A stretch of 64,000 nucleotides of DNA from positions 124,001-188,000 of the forward strand of contig JADLAX010000032.1 in assembly GCA_020848035.1 (NCBI GenBank), written 5' to 3'. This stretch comes from Anaerolineae bacterium (lineage in GTDB: Bacteria > Chloroflexota > Anaerolineae > Promineifilales > Promineifilaceae). Shown in pieces: positions 1-8,917 of this stretch. The notes under the pieces are model-generated. The model was not told the origin of the DNA and ran no database searches. It was given only the letters and a program-made list of their open reading frames with translations. Both the position numbers and the translations under genes were made by a program. Each line of letters begins with the position of its first letter. The stretch's first letter is position 1.

Positions 1-3000
1 TCTTCGTGGGGCGATTCCAGCGGGGCGTTGGCGGGCACCTGCTCTTGCAGCAGCAGCGCCACGCTTTCAATCGTCGGTTCGGCGTGGAAACGGCTGACCA
101 TGATGTCGTTTTCCAGGTAATTTACCAGTCCCAGCATCAACATGCCCTGGTGATGAGACATGTAAGAGCGGACAACGGCCGCTTCCTGCCCCAAGGTCAG
201 GTGCGAGGGGGTAAAGTCCAGCGCCTCGTACAGGCCGTACGGGCCAAGCATCTGGTACTGCAACAAATGGTCCAGGTTGGCCAGCACCGCTTTGGGATGA
301 GTGGGCAGGGCCAGGAAGGCGGCATAGGGGGTAATCACCAAATCTTCTGACAGGCCGCGCTTGAGGCCTGCACCGGGCACGCCGAAGGCGCGGTACTGGT
401 AATTTTGGGCGTTGTCGAAGGTGTAAAAGCCGGATTCGGAGATACCCCAGGGCACATTGCGGGTACGGCCGTAGGCAATCTGGTGCTCCACCACGGCCTG
501 GGTGCTTTGCGCCAGCAGCGTGTTGGGATAGCTGTGCATGAGTAGCGGCGGCATGAGGTATTCAAACATGGTGCCGCTCCAGGAGAGCAGCGCCAATTCA
601 CCGCTCAGCCGGGCCAACGGCCGTGCCAGGTGCAGCCAATGTTTCTGCGGCACATCGCGCTTGGCGATGGCTACCAGGCTGGCAATACGCGCTTCCGAGG
701 CCAGCAGGTCGTAGAAGTTGTTGTCCAGGCGGCTGCTGTCCAGGTTGTAGCCGATGTGAAAGACGTTGCGCTGGGCGTTGTAGAGGAAGGTGAAGTCCAT
801 CGCTTCGGCAAAGTTGTGGGCCCGCTGGGCCAGCATGTCGTAGCTGGTGAGCAGCGGTTCGGCCGTCAGGCGCACGTTGATGAGCTGGGTGTGCAGGTTG
901 GTACACCAATGGGCGGCAGCGGCCGTTTCCGGCGATGGGTCCACGGCGGCCAGGGCGTTCAGCAGCTGGGTCAGCGCTGCTTCAGCTGCGCGGCACTGGC
1001 CGATGAGTCCGCTCAGGCGCGGGCGTTGGGGCAGCGCCTGCTGCACCGCCTGCCAGGCGGCCTGGACCTCTGGTGGGGCGCTGCCGTCGGTGAAATAGGC
1101 GGGCGTTTGGTGCAGCGCCAGCAGCCAGGGGGTCAGCAGCTTCAGCTCACGCTCCATGCCTTCCACGTTGCCGTAGAGGTGGTCCAGGTACAGCCGCCAC
1201 TGCTGAATGACGTCGGCCGGGTAGGTGGCGGATTCTGCCTCCAAGTGGGCCAACAGGTGGCGGTTCAGCTCGGGCAGGTCGGTTTCCAGGAGCTGGTCGA
1301 GCAGGGCGGCCCAGCGGCTGGAGTCGGTGCGGGCGGCTTCGATGGCGCTTTGCATGTGGGCCAGCTGTTGGCGAACGGCCGTTACCCGTTCACTTTCCAC
1401 CAGCGTGGCTACTGCCTCGTTAAACAGGGAGAGCGTGTCTAGCAGCCCCTGCCAGCGCCGCGCCTGCCAGATAGGCTGCTCTTTGAGGCTGAGGCAGCCT
1501 TGCTTGAGGGCCAGCAGGCAGCCCGCCAGGTTGCCGCTGTCGACGGTGGAGACGTAGCGCGGCGGCAGCGGGTGCAGCGTGCGGGTATCGATCCAGTTGA
1601 GGAAGTGGCCCCGGTAACGATCCAGCCGGTCCAGCGTGTCCAGCGTGTCGTTGAGGCGCAGCGAGAGGTTGAGCAGGCCGATGTAGCCCAGGTCGTAGGC
1701 GGCCAGGGCGGTGAGCAGGTAGAGGCCGACGTTGGTGGGCGAGGTGCGGTGGGCCACCACGCCGCGCGGTGCTTCCTGGAAGTGGTCGGGCGGCAGCCAG
1801 TTGTCTTCCGGGCCGACAAATTCCTCAAAGAAGAGCCAGGTGCGGCGGGCCAGGCTGCGCAGGCGCTGCCGTTCGGTGGGGGTGAGGACGGCCGTTGCCA
1901 CCTTTTCCGGCAGGCTGATGCGGTGGGCAATTTCCGAGGCAAACACCCACAAAATGAGGAACGGGGCGGCGGCGCTGAGGGCGGTGGGCATTTGGGTGGC
2001 CAGCAGCAGCAGCAGCAGCGATACCAAAATGAGGGAGCGCACCATCTGCCCGGCCGTCTTTTCGGCGCTGACGTTTTCGCCCAGCAGGCGCACGGTGTGG
2101 GCGGCGGTGGTCCACTGGAGCAGGTGGCGGCGGGTGACAAAAATGCGCCACAGGGTAATAAAAATGGCGTCCAGGTGCAGCAGCGCCTCGTAGGGCAGAA
2201 AGGCAATCTCCAGCAGCCAGCGAATGACGCTGTCGCGGATGGGGCGGCGGATGTCGTGCCAATTTGCGCCGCCGAGGCCGCGCTGGAGGGCCATAAAAAC
2301 GGCCGTCAACATGGGAACGGCCGTCAGCAAAATACCAATCCCCGACCAGACGACCGGGGCGCCAGGCAGCCAGAACCAGCCCACGACCAGGAAGAAAAAG
2401 AGGGCGGGGGCGACCAGGCTGCGGCGCAAATTGTCTACAATTTTCCAGCGGGCCAGGAAGGAGAGGTCGTTGCGGCGACGGCCGTCGGGGCTGGGCACCA
2501 GGGGAAACAGCCAGGGCAGCAGCTGCCAATCGCCGCGAATCCAGCGGTGGGAGCGGCCCACGTGCACCAGGTAGTGCGGCGGGTAATCCTCGTAGAGCAC
2601 GATGTCGGTCACCAGGCCCGCGCGGCCCTGCACGCCTTCAAACAGATCGTGGCTGAGCAGGGTGTTGTCGGGAATCCGGTTGGCCAGGCTGCATTCAAAG
2701 GCGTCTACGTCGTAGATGCCTTTGCCGACGTAGATGCCTTCACCAAACAAATCCTGGTAGACGTCAGAGACGGCCAGGGTGTAGAGATCCAGCCCGGTGT
2801 CCCCGGCAAAAACGCGGGTAAACAGCGACTGCCCGGCGCTGGCGGGCTTGACCTCGGTGCGGGGCTGCAAAATGGTGTAGCCTGTGGTGATACGGCCGCT
2901 GTGCGGTTCGCACTGGGCACGGTTGAGCGGATGGGCCAGGGCACCCACCAGGCGGCAGGCGGCATCGGTGGGCAGCACGGTGTCGGCGTCGAGGGTGATG

Positions 3001-4664
3001 ACGTATTTCACCTGGGGCAGCCAGGCCAGGTCACCCTCCTGGACGGCAAAGGTGGTGTCTGACTTGCCGCGCAGCAGCTGGTTAAATTCGTGCAGCTTGC
3101 CCCGCTTGCGCTCCCAGCCCATCCAGGTGCCTTCGCTGGGGTTGTGCAGGCGGTGGCGGTGAAAGAGGTAAAACGGCCGCTGCGCATATTTCCGATTGAG
3201 TCCGTGCAGCATCTCGCGGGCCTGGGCGACCAGGTTATCGTCTTCGGGCATTTGGGCTTCTGGCGCATCGGCAAAGTCGGTGAGCAGGGCAAAACCGAGC
3301 TGCGGGTCCGGGTTGCGCAGGTAATGCTGCTCCAGCTGGGCAAACAGGGAGTGGGCTTCGGCTTCGCTGGTGAGCAGGGCGGGGATGACCACCATGGTGC
3401 GGCAGGTGGCGGGGATGCCCTCGGCGAAGTCCAGCTTGGGCAGGACGTGCGGGGTGATCAGGTTGGTGACCAGCCAGTTGACAATGTTGACGGCAACGGC
3501 CGTTACCGGCACAAAGGCCAACAGCCCCACTAGCAGCATTTGCCACCAGGCACCGCCCAGCCAGCCGGTGTACAGCACCAGGGCAAGCAGCAGCAAAATG
3601 GTGAGCACGATCAGGCTGCCGGGGTAAACGGCCGTTACGTTGTTTTTCAGCCAGCGCCGCAGCGGATTGGGCTGGTGGCCGATGGCCGCGGCCAGCCGGT
3701 CGCGGGCGTCGCCGAGCAGGTAATGGCCGACATGGGCAGCCACCGGCTGGGCCAGCCCGGCCCAGGGATCCACATCTGGCGCGGGCGGCAGGGTGACGGC
3801 GGGCTGGGTGAGATCGATGGCGGCGCGGGCGACGCTGAGTTCGGATTGGTCGGTGGCCAGGGCCAGTTTTTCCACCACTTTGCGGTATTGGTCGCGGGTG
3901 TGGAAGGTCATACGGCCGTACAACCCCGCCGGATCCTGCCGTAAAATTTGCTCCACCTGGCTAGACTCTTCGAAGAAGGTGTTCCAATCGTAGCTGGCCA
4001 GCTGGCGCAGGCCGGTGATGGCGTTGGCGATGACGTCCGTATCGGCGGCGGTGACGCTAAATTGCAGCATGGGGGCCACCTGTTCGCTGGCTTCGGTTTG
4101 GCGGGTGACGCGGACGGCCGTTTGGGCCAGGCATTCCAGCAGACAAAAACGCAGCATGATGGGCAGCGCCCACACTTCGCCCATTTTGAGCGGCGTTTCT
4201 TGTTGGTATGCCTGCAAAAAGCGCGCAAAGCGATGCACATCGGTGTAGCAGTTTTCCTGGATGGTAAAGTGGCGGGCCAGGGCAAAGACGCGGGGCAGCC
4301 CGTGCCAGGCGCGGCCATCGGCCAGCTTGGGCAGCTCTTTGTAATACGCCGAGGGCAAATCGCGCTTCACCTGGCGCAGCGCCTGCTGCACCACGTAATA
4401 ATTGTCCAGGATCCATTCAGCCGCCGCAGAATAATCTCTTTCCTCTTGAGAAGCCTGAACAAAATATTGGTGCACGGCTTCTATGGTTGCTTCTTGGGTG
4501 GAGAGCCGCTCCAGTAAATGGGGTGGGAAGTTGGCGGATGTGATTTGTTGGTGCTGCTGGGCCAGGTGATGAGCTGTCTGTTCCAGTTGGGTGGTTGCTT
4601 CGTCAGTTTGGTCGGGCGGTGGGGGGTTATTTTGCAGACCAGTCGGCGGGTTGGGCATAGGCAT
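1..4664 (-). CDS. ndvB: Cyclic beta-1,2-glucan synthase-like (GT84/NdvB family), 3' end cut by the window
   Basis: This frame is open from an ATG at 4664 (alternative ATG 4658) to the window edge, about 1,554 codons. The N-terminal region matches the NdvB leader (conserved DLPSAYYKELPKLA and FALARHFTIQEN). Two membrane segments lie near 3490-3650. The glycosyltransferase core follows, with TLDADT (the DxD site, near 2995), HDLFEG and the RSHRWIRGDWQ acceptor motif (QxxRW-like). More membrane segments come next, then a glucoamylase-like domain (RTWLFFEEFV, RTSPTNVGLYLL, WGISESGFYTFD). The family polymerises glucose from UDP-glucose into cyclic beta-1,2-glucan at the inner membrane. The C-terminal GH94 phosphorylase-like part expected in full-length members would lie outside the window. 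The start overlaps the upstream stress-protein gene by 38 bases, which suggests co-transcription. The product linkage is inferred from family only. Confidence 0.88.
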   Translation of the reverse strand, partial: MPMPNPPTGLQNNPPPPDQTDEATTQLEQTAHHLAQQHQQITSANFPPHLLERLSTQEATIEAVHQYFVQASQEERDYSAAAEWILDNYYVVQQALRQVKRDLPSAYYKELPKLADGRAWHGLPRVFALARHFTIQENCYTDVHRFARFLQAYQQETPLKMGEVWALPIMLRFCLLECLAQTAVRVTRQTEASEQVAPMLQFSVTAADTDVIANAITGLRQLASYDWNTFFEESSQVEQILRQDPAGLYGRMTFHTRDQYRKVVEKLALATDQSELSVARAAIDLTQPAVTLPPAPDVDPWAGLAQPVAAHVGHYLLGDARDRLAAAIGHQPNPLRRWLKNNVTAVYPGSLIVLTILLLLALVLYTGWLGGAWWQMLLVGLLAFVPVTAVAVNIVNWLVTNLITPHVLPKLDFAEGIPATCRTMVVIPALLTSEAEAHSLFAQLEQHYLRNPDPQLGFALLTDFADAPEAQMPEDDNLVAQAREMLHGLNRKYAQRPFYLFHRHRLHNPSEGTWMGWERKRGKLHEFNQLLRGKSDTTFAVQEGDLAWLPQVKYVITLDADTVLPTDAACRLVGALAHPLNRAQCEPHSGRITTGYTILQPRTEVKPASAGQSLFTRVFAGDTGLDLYTLAVSDVYQDLFGEGIYVGKGIYDVDAFECSLANRIPDNTLLSHDLFEGVQGRAGLVTDIVLYEDYPPHYLVHVGRSHRWIRGDWQLLPWLFPLVPSPDGRRRNDLSFLARWKIVDNLRRSLVAPALFFFLVVGWFWLPGAPVVWSGIGILLTAVPMLTAVFMALQRGLGGANWHDIRRPIRDSVIRWLLEIAFLPYEALLHLDAIFITLWRIFVTRRHLLQWTTAAHTVRLLGENVSAEKTAGQMVRSLILVSLLLLLLATQMPTALSAAAPFLILWVFASEIAHRISLPEKVATAVLTPTERQRLRSLARRTWLFFEEFVGPEDNWLPPDHFQEAPRGVVAHRTSPTNVGLYLLTALAAYDLGYIGLLNLSLRLNDTLDTLDRLDRYRGHFLNWIDTRTLHPLPPRYVSTVDSGNLAGCLLALKQGCLSLKEQPIWQARRWQGLLDTLSLFNEAVATLVESERVTAVRQQLAHMQSAIEAARTDSSRWAALLDQLLETDLPELNRHLLAHLEAESATYPADVIQQWRLYLDHLYGNVEGMERELKLLTPWLLALHQTPAYFTDGSAPPEVQAAWQAVQQALPQRPRLSGLIGQCRAAEAALTQLLNALAAVDPSPETAAAAHWCTNLHTQLINVRLTAEPLLTSYDMLAQRAHNFAEAMDFTFLYNAQRNVFHIGYNLDSSRLDNNFYDLLASEARIASLVAIAKRDVPQKHWLHLARPLARLSGELALLSWSGTMFEYLMPPLLMHSYPNTLLAQSTQAVVEHQIAYGRTRNVPWGISESGFYTFDNAQNYQYRAFGVPGAGLKRGLSEDLVITPYAAFLALPTHPKAVLANLDHLLQYQMLGPYGLYEALDFTPSHLTLGQEAAVVRSYMSHHQGMLMLGLVNYLENDIMVSRFHAEPTIESVALLLQEQVPANAPLESPHE

Positions 4665-5634
4665 TTGTCCGATTTGTACGGCCGGTGTTGCCGTTGGCGA
4701 GGGCACTCAGTTCGGCCTGGGTGGGTTTAATTTGGTCGGGTGTCAGGTCTTGGATGATGAATAAGGGGGTGCTGCCATAGGCAATAAAGCTGGAGACGAT
4801 GGAGCCATACGGCCGTACCGTTTCACTGACATGGCCGTGGGCGCTCATCATCACCAGATCAATGTCGTGGTGGTCAATAAACTCCAGCAGCACGTCGGCG
4901 GTGTTGGCCCCCGACAGGTGGTGCACCTGGGTGACCGGTTCGAGCTGATCGGCCATTTGGGCCAGGTAACGCGCGGCTTTTGTTTTGTTGCGCGCTTCAA
5001 GCTGCTCGATGACGGCCGTTTCCTCCGGCGTCAGCGTGTGGCTTTGCAAAATGGTGGGCGGCACCTGGGCGTGAACCAGCAGCAGTTCCGCATTGTGAAT
5101 GGTGGCCAGCTGGCTGGCAAAAGGCAGCACGTACTCGGCCCGTTTGGAGCCATCCAGCGGCACAGCGATACGGCGGTAGTGGGCCTCGGTGTGGGCCATG
5201 TCTGGCGCGTGGTAGGCGCGCACCAGCATAAACGAATTGAAGGCGCGGTTGATGATTTTCTGGGCCACGCTGCTGACGTTCCACGGCGACAGGCCACCTT
5301 GGCCGTGGCTGCTCAACATGATCAGGTCGGGTTCGGCCTCTTCGATGTACTCGATAATTCGGTTGGCGGCGGCCCCTTCCAGCAGCACGGCTTCAGCGGC
5401 AATCTGGTCATCGGCCGTTGCCTTAGAGACCTCATCCAAAAACGACTGCGCCGCAATTTTGCGTAGGTGCCAGTTGATGGGATCCAGCCGCCCGGTGTCG
5501 GTTTTCCTTTCTTGTTCCAAGACACGCAGCAGGGTGACCTCGGCCTGGAAGGCGTGGGCCAGCGCCCGGGTGTGCGGCAAAACGCTTTGGGCCAGGGTGG
5601 AGCCATCGAGTAACGCCACAATTTTTCCTATCAT
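4627..5634 (-). CDS. Universal stress protein with two tandem UspA domains
   Basis: The 335-residue protein contains two UspA folds. Each ends in the nucleotide-binding signature: LSSHGQGG with a following NVSS loop in the first half (about residues 105-120), and MSAHGHVSE followed by GSIVSS in the second (about 260-280). Tandem USPs bind ATP or act as stress or dormancy adaptors in the cytoplasm; the specific role is unknown. The start is supported by AAAGGATTGATAC directly before ATG. The 3' end overlaps the start of the glucan synthase gene, so the two are probably one transcript. A pairing of a stress sensor with envelope glucan synthesis would fit osmotic or surface stress, but that is inference. 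Confidence 0.9.
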   Translation of the reverse strand: MIGKIVALLDGSTLAQSVLPHTRALAHAFQAEVTLLRVLEQERKTDTGRLDPINWHLRKIAAQSFLDEVSKATADDQIAAEAVLLEGAAANRIIEYIEEAEPDLIMLSSHGQGGLSPWNVSSVAQKIINRAFNSFMLVRAYHAPDMAHTEAHYRRIAVPLDGSKRAEYVLPFASQLATIHNAELLLVHAQVPPTILQSHTLTPEETAVIEQLEARNKTKAARYLAQMADQLEPVTQVHHLSGANTADVLLEFIDHHDIDLVMMSAHGHVSETVRPYGSIVSSFIAYGSTPLFIIQDLTPDQIKPTQAELSALANGNTGRTNRTNAYAQPADWSAK

Positions 5635-5875
5635 GTATCAATCCTTTCAAGCGGGAGATTTTAGTTTTACGGCCGTTGCCCAATACAGGCATATCGCGCC
5701 ACCTGTAACTTAGCCCAACATCGGGTAAAGGCACATATATCCCAGACACAAAAAAGGATATAGACCACCGCTTACCCGCCCTATAGATCGCTGCACATAG
5801 CACGGACACAGATGGGGATAGATTTTAGGCCCCTTGGGGTTTTGGTAGGGTTTGGTGTAAAACGTGACCCGCCTG
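5635..5875. other. Intergenic region between the lut genes and the stress-protein gene
   Basis: No credible ORF. It holds the 5' leader of the minus-strand stress protein gene, including one ACGGCCGT site near 5670. The palindrome GCCTGACAGGC overlaps the stop codon of lutC and could help end lut transcription. A weak CCCC/GGGG hairpin lies near 5832-5842. No strong promoter was identified. Confidence 0.4.
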
Positions 5876-6538
5876 TCAGGCAGGCCCGGTGAGGAGCACC
5901 AGATGCAGTTCGCGCGGGCCGTGCATGCCCATCACCAGCTGCATGGCGATATCGGCCGTGCGGCTAGGACCGGTAATGACTACCACGTTGCTGTGCTGCC
6001 GGACGTGGTCCAGACCAACGGCCGTTTGCGCCGCCCACCAGCTTTCCAGATCGGGCACAATCTGGCTGGCAGTGACCACGGCAATATGAATGGGCGGCAA
6101 GAGCGAGGCGGCCCGCGGACGGCCGTTGCCGCTCAATACCACCACACTGCCCGTTGCGGCCAGGGCGGCATTGACGCCGGTTAAGCCCACCCGCACGCTG
6201 GCATCCTGCCCCACCAGGGCAATGTTGGCCTGCGCCAGCACGTCGGCCAGGCCGGGCAGGGGAATGTGTGCGGGGTCCCAGCTGGAGACGGCCGTATCAC
6301 CCCCCACAATCTGTAAAATGGCGGCAATCGCTGCTTCGTTCGACGCCGCTTCGTGGATAATGCAGGCTGCCTGGCGGGCTTCCTGGACGAAACGGCCGTA
6401 CGGCCCCGCCCCCGACGTGTCCGCCAAAGGCACCACATGCCGGTGCGCCTCCACCGGCACAGCAGCCGGAAATGGCACTTCACCTCGCTCCCGCAGTTTC
6501 CCCAAAATTGCCTCACGACTGCTCATAGCAATTTTCAC
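5876..6538 (-). CDS. lutC: Lactate utilization protein C (LUD domain)
   Basis: This 220-residue LUD-domain protein is of the LutC/YkgG type: a short N-terminal helix (SSREAILGKLRERG) followed by a Rossmann-like LUD core with VGLTGVNAALAATGSVV near residues 120-140. LutC is the small subunit of the LutABC L-lactate oxidation complex in the cytoplasm. The start overlaps the lutB stop as ATGA, indicating translational coupling. With lutB and lutA next to it, the identification is firm. The genes lie immediately downstream of the rhamnose aldolase fusion, so the complex probably oxidises the L-lactate made from rhamnose-derived lactaldehyde. Confidence 0.92.
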   Translation of the reverse strand: MKIAMSSREAILGKLRERGEVPFPAAVPVEAHRHVVPLADTSGAGPYGRFVQEARQAACIIHEAASNEAAIAAILQIVGGDTAVSSWDPAHIPLPGLADVLAQANIALVGQDASVRVGLTGVNAALAATGSVVVLSGNGRPRAASLLPPIHIAVVTASQIVPDLESWWAAQTAVGLDHVRQHSNVVVITGPSRTADIAMQLVMGMHGPRELHLVLLTGPA

Positions 6539-7959
6539 CCCTTCACCCCTTCACCCTTTCTTTCCTGCTCTCGCTCTTGCCACAGCTGGCGGAAAGATTT
6601 CGGGGCAAATTTGGGCGTGTTGCGGTACTTCGTCCAGCCGCCTAGCGGCCCCGGCAGCGATTTTGGCTTGAGCCAATTGGCCGCCCGAGCCGCCACCTTA
6701 CCGCCAAACACAAACCGCCCCGGCGCGCTGTTACCCCAGGCCCACGCCCTCATGCCCACGTGCCAGACTGTGCCGCCCTGGCCCATTTCCACCAAATCGT
6801 GGCGCAAATCCAGCAGCATGCGCGGAATGTCGATGTCTACCGGGCACACTTCCTTGCACATGCCGCACAAACTGCTGGCATACGGCAGCGGGCTGGCGTT
6901 TTCCAGCCCGGTGAGCAGCGGCGTAATCACCGCGCCAATCGGCCCCGGGTAGACCCAGCCGTAGGCGTGGCCGCCGGTCACCTGGTACACCGGGCAGCCA
7001 TTGAGGCAGGCACCGCAGCGGATGCAGGCCAGGGCTTCGGCGTAGGCAGTGGTGTAGATGTGGGAACGGCCGTTGTCCACCAAAATCACGTACACATGCT
7101 CCGGGCCATCGGTCTCGCCGGGCTGGCGCGGGCCGTTTATCAGGCTCGTGTACACCGTCATCGCCTGGCCGGTGGCGCTGCGCGGCAGCACCTGGGTCAG
7201 CAGGGCGTAATCGACCACGGTCGGCACAATTTTCTCAATGCCCACCAGGGCCACGTGCACCCGCGGCAGGCTGGTGGTCAGCCGGGCGTTGCCCTCGTTG
7301 GAGACCAGGCCAATCGAGCCCGTTTCGGCCACAATGAAGTTGCCGCCGGAGACGCCCATGTCGGCCGCCAGGAACCGTTCGCGCAGGAGCTGGCGGGCAA
7401 ATTGGGTCATCTCGCCTGGGTCGTCGGTGGGCGGCATGTTGGCTTTGGCCACCAGCAGATCGCGAATGCTTTCTTTGGTTTTGTGCACAATGGGGGCCAC
7501 GATGTGGCTGGGCGTTTCGTCGCCAATCTGGATGATGTATTCGCCCAAATCCGTTTCCAGCACGGCGATGTCGGCCGCTTCCAGGGCGTGGTTCAGGCCG
7601 GTTTCTTCGGTGACCATGCTCTTGCTCTTCACCACCGACCGCACGTTGTGCCGCCGGGCAATGTCCAGCACGTGCTGGTTGGCTTCATCGCCGTCAATGG
7701 CCCACAGCACCTGGATGCCGTTGGCCTGCATGTTGGCTTCGGCTTGCTCCAGCAAGTCGGGCAGGTGATTCAGGGCGTGCCGCTTGATGGCCGCTGCCTG
7801 CTGCCGCAGCGCCTGACCGTGGGCCTCCCCCTGGGCAAACATCGCCGCCTGCCGCTTGGTGAAGCCGGAATTGGTGCCGAAGGAAACGGCCGTTTGCAAA
7901 TCCACATCGTGAATGGCTATCTGGGCCGCCGGGATGAAGTTGTTTGACTGTACTTTCAT
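6535..7959 (-). CDS. lutB: Lactate utilization iron-sulfur protein B
   Basis: About 474 residues from the ATG at 7959 (MKVQSNNFIPAAQ). A GTG further upstream at 8019 would extend the protein into a low-complexity inverted repeat and is rejected. An N-terminal LUD domain is followed by two 4Fe-4S motifs, CIRCGACLNGCPVY and CGMCKEVCPVDI, near residues 300-370. LutB is the iron-sulfur subunit that passes electrons from lactate oxidation. The tail (GVKG) reads through a short repeated tract and overlaps lutC by four bases. Confidence 0.93.
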   Translation of the reverse strand: MKVQSNNFIPAAQIAIHDVDLQTAVSFGTNSGFTKRQAAMFAQGEAHGQALRQQAAAIKRHALNHLPDLLEQAEANMQANGIQVLWAIDGDEANQHVLDIARRHNVRSVVKSKSMVTEETGLNHALEAADIAVLETDLGEYIIQIGDETPSHIVAPIVHKTKESIRDLLVAKANMPPTDDPGEMTQFARQLLRERFLAADMGVSGGNFIVAETGSIGLVSNEGNARLTTSLPRVHVALVGIEKIVPTVVDYALLTQVLPRSATGQAMTVYTSLINGPRQPGETDGPEHVYVILVDNGRSHIYTTAYAEALACIRCGACLNGCPVYQVTGGHAYGWVYPGPIGAVITPLLTGLENASPLPYASSLCGMCKEVCPVDIDIPRMLLDLRHDLVEMGQGGTVWHVGMRAWAWGNSAPGRFVFGGKVAARAANWLKPKSLPGPLGGWTKYRNTPKFAPKSFRQLWQEREQERKGEGVKG

Positions 7960-7967
7960 GATTTGCC

Positions 7968-8035
7968 CAACAAGGCGTGAAACGTAAAACGTGAAACGTG
8001 ATAATTCTTCACGTTTCACGCCTCACGTTTCACGA
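7968..8035. repeat. Intergenic inverted-repeat cluster of CACGTTTCACG words
   Basis: The gap between lutA and lutB is almost entirely copies of CGTGAAACGT on one side and ACGTTTCACG on the other, with AATTCTT between them, so the transcript can fold into a long stem. The words resemble parS half-sites, but the centred TTTCACGTGAAA palindrome is absent. It is probably a mobile or processed intergenic hairpin inside an operon. Confidence 0.7.
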
Positions 8036-8803
8036 TTAATTCTTCTGGCGGATGCCCTCGGCCAGCACGTCGGCGATGTGGCGGACGCACGGCCGTTTGC
8101 CCTGTTTCGCCAGCCCGCCGTTCATGTGCAGCAGGCAGCTCACGTCGCCGGTCACGAGGGTGTCGGCCTGGCTCTGTTCGATGTGGGCCATCTTTTTGCC
8201 CAGCATTGCGCCGCTGACGTCGGCCATTTTTACGCTGAACAGCCCGCCGAAGCCGCAGCAAATTTCGCTGTTGTCCCAGGCAACGAGGGTGGCGTTCTCC
8301 AGGCTGCCTACCAGGGTGCGGCTGGCCTGTTTCAGCCCCAGCAGGCGCAGGCCGTGGCAGGAGTCATGGACGGCGATGGTTTGGGGGGTGGGCAGACGGC
8401 CGTTTAAATCCGTCACCCCCAGTCCATCCACAATAAACTCGGTAAACTCCCAGGTGATGCTGGCCAGCCGCTGCGCCACATCGCGCCAACGTGGATCGTC
8501 GGCGAAGAGCTGCGGGTATTCGTGCCGCACCATCGCCCCGCAGGAGCCCGACGGCACAACAATGACCTCGGCATCTTTGAACGCTTTGAGGAATTGGATA
8601 GCCACTTGCCGCGCTTCGGTGCGATACCCGGCATTAAACGCCGGTTGGCCGCAGCACGTCTGCCCCAGCGGGAAGTCCACGGCTACGCCCAGGTGCTCCA
8701 GCACGTCAACCACCGACATGCCGGTTTCTGGATAAAGCATATCCACCATGCACGTCACAAACAGCGAGACACGCTTGCCTTTGGGGGATGGTCTATCTGT
8801 CAT
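8036..8803 (-). CDS. lutA: Lactate utilization protein A (CCG-domain Fe-S oxidoreductase)
   Basis: About 255 residues from the ATG at 8803 (MTDRPSPKGKRVSLF); ATG 8815 is an alternative. The longer frame to 8884 reads into a repeat. Two cysteine-rich CCG domains are visible: TCCGQPAFNAGY near residue 50 with SGSCGAMV near 95, and EICCGFGGLF near 190. This is the LutA/GlpC-like subunit predicted to bind an iron-sulfur or heterodisulfide-type centre and complete the LutABC lactate oxidase. The gene is followed by lutB and lutC on the same strand. Confidence 0.9.
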   Translation of the reverse strand: MTDRPSPKGKRVSLFVTCMVDMLYPETGMSVVDVLEHLGVAVDFPLGQTCCGQPAFNAGYRTEARQVAIQFLKAFKDAEVIVVPSGSCGAMVRHEYPQLFADDPRWRDVAQRLASITWEFTEFIVDGLGVTDLNGRLPTPQTIAVHDSCHGLRLLGLKQASRTLVGSLENATLVAWDNSEICCGFGGLFSVKMADVSGAMLGKKMAHIEQSQADTLVTGDVSCLLHMNGGLAKQGKRPCVRHIADVLAEGIRQKN

Positions 8804-8847
8804 AGTTCGGTCCATTCGCGGCAAAACCTTGCCCGATGCGCGGAGAA

Positions 8848-8917
8848 AAAAATCAAAGATTACGCAGATTACGCAGATAGACATCTTCTAAATCTGCGTA
8901 ATCTGCTGATAAAAATC
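8848..8917. repeat. Intergenic hairpin with ATCTGCGTAATCTGC words
   Basis: Direct copies of GATTACGCAGATTACGCAGAT on one arm pair with ATCTGCGTAATCTGCTGAT on the other, between the aldolase fusion gene and lutA. The same word family recurs at 19206-19290 and 50283-50346, so this is a dispersed intergenic element rather than a gene-specific site. Confidence 0.7.

Noticed and set aside
630..3062. Long plus-strand frames at 630-1442 and 1500-3062
   Set aside because: Antisense of the GC-rich glucan synthase gene; their Gln/Gly/Val-rich translations match no family.
335..4416. Series of short minus-strand frames at 335-601, 1439-2206, 1825-2529, 2705-2965, 3008-3343, 3908-4318 and others
   Set aside because: They lie in other frames of the glucan synthase gene, which is open in a single frame from 4664 to the window edge and carries the TLDADT and HRWIRGDWQ motifs.
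7978..8033. CGTGAAACGT/ACGTTTCACG cluster as parS sites
   Set aside because: The half-words resemble parS, but they are not joined as TTTCACGTGAAA, and the cluster is 42 kb from parAB.
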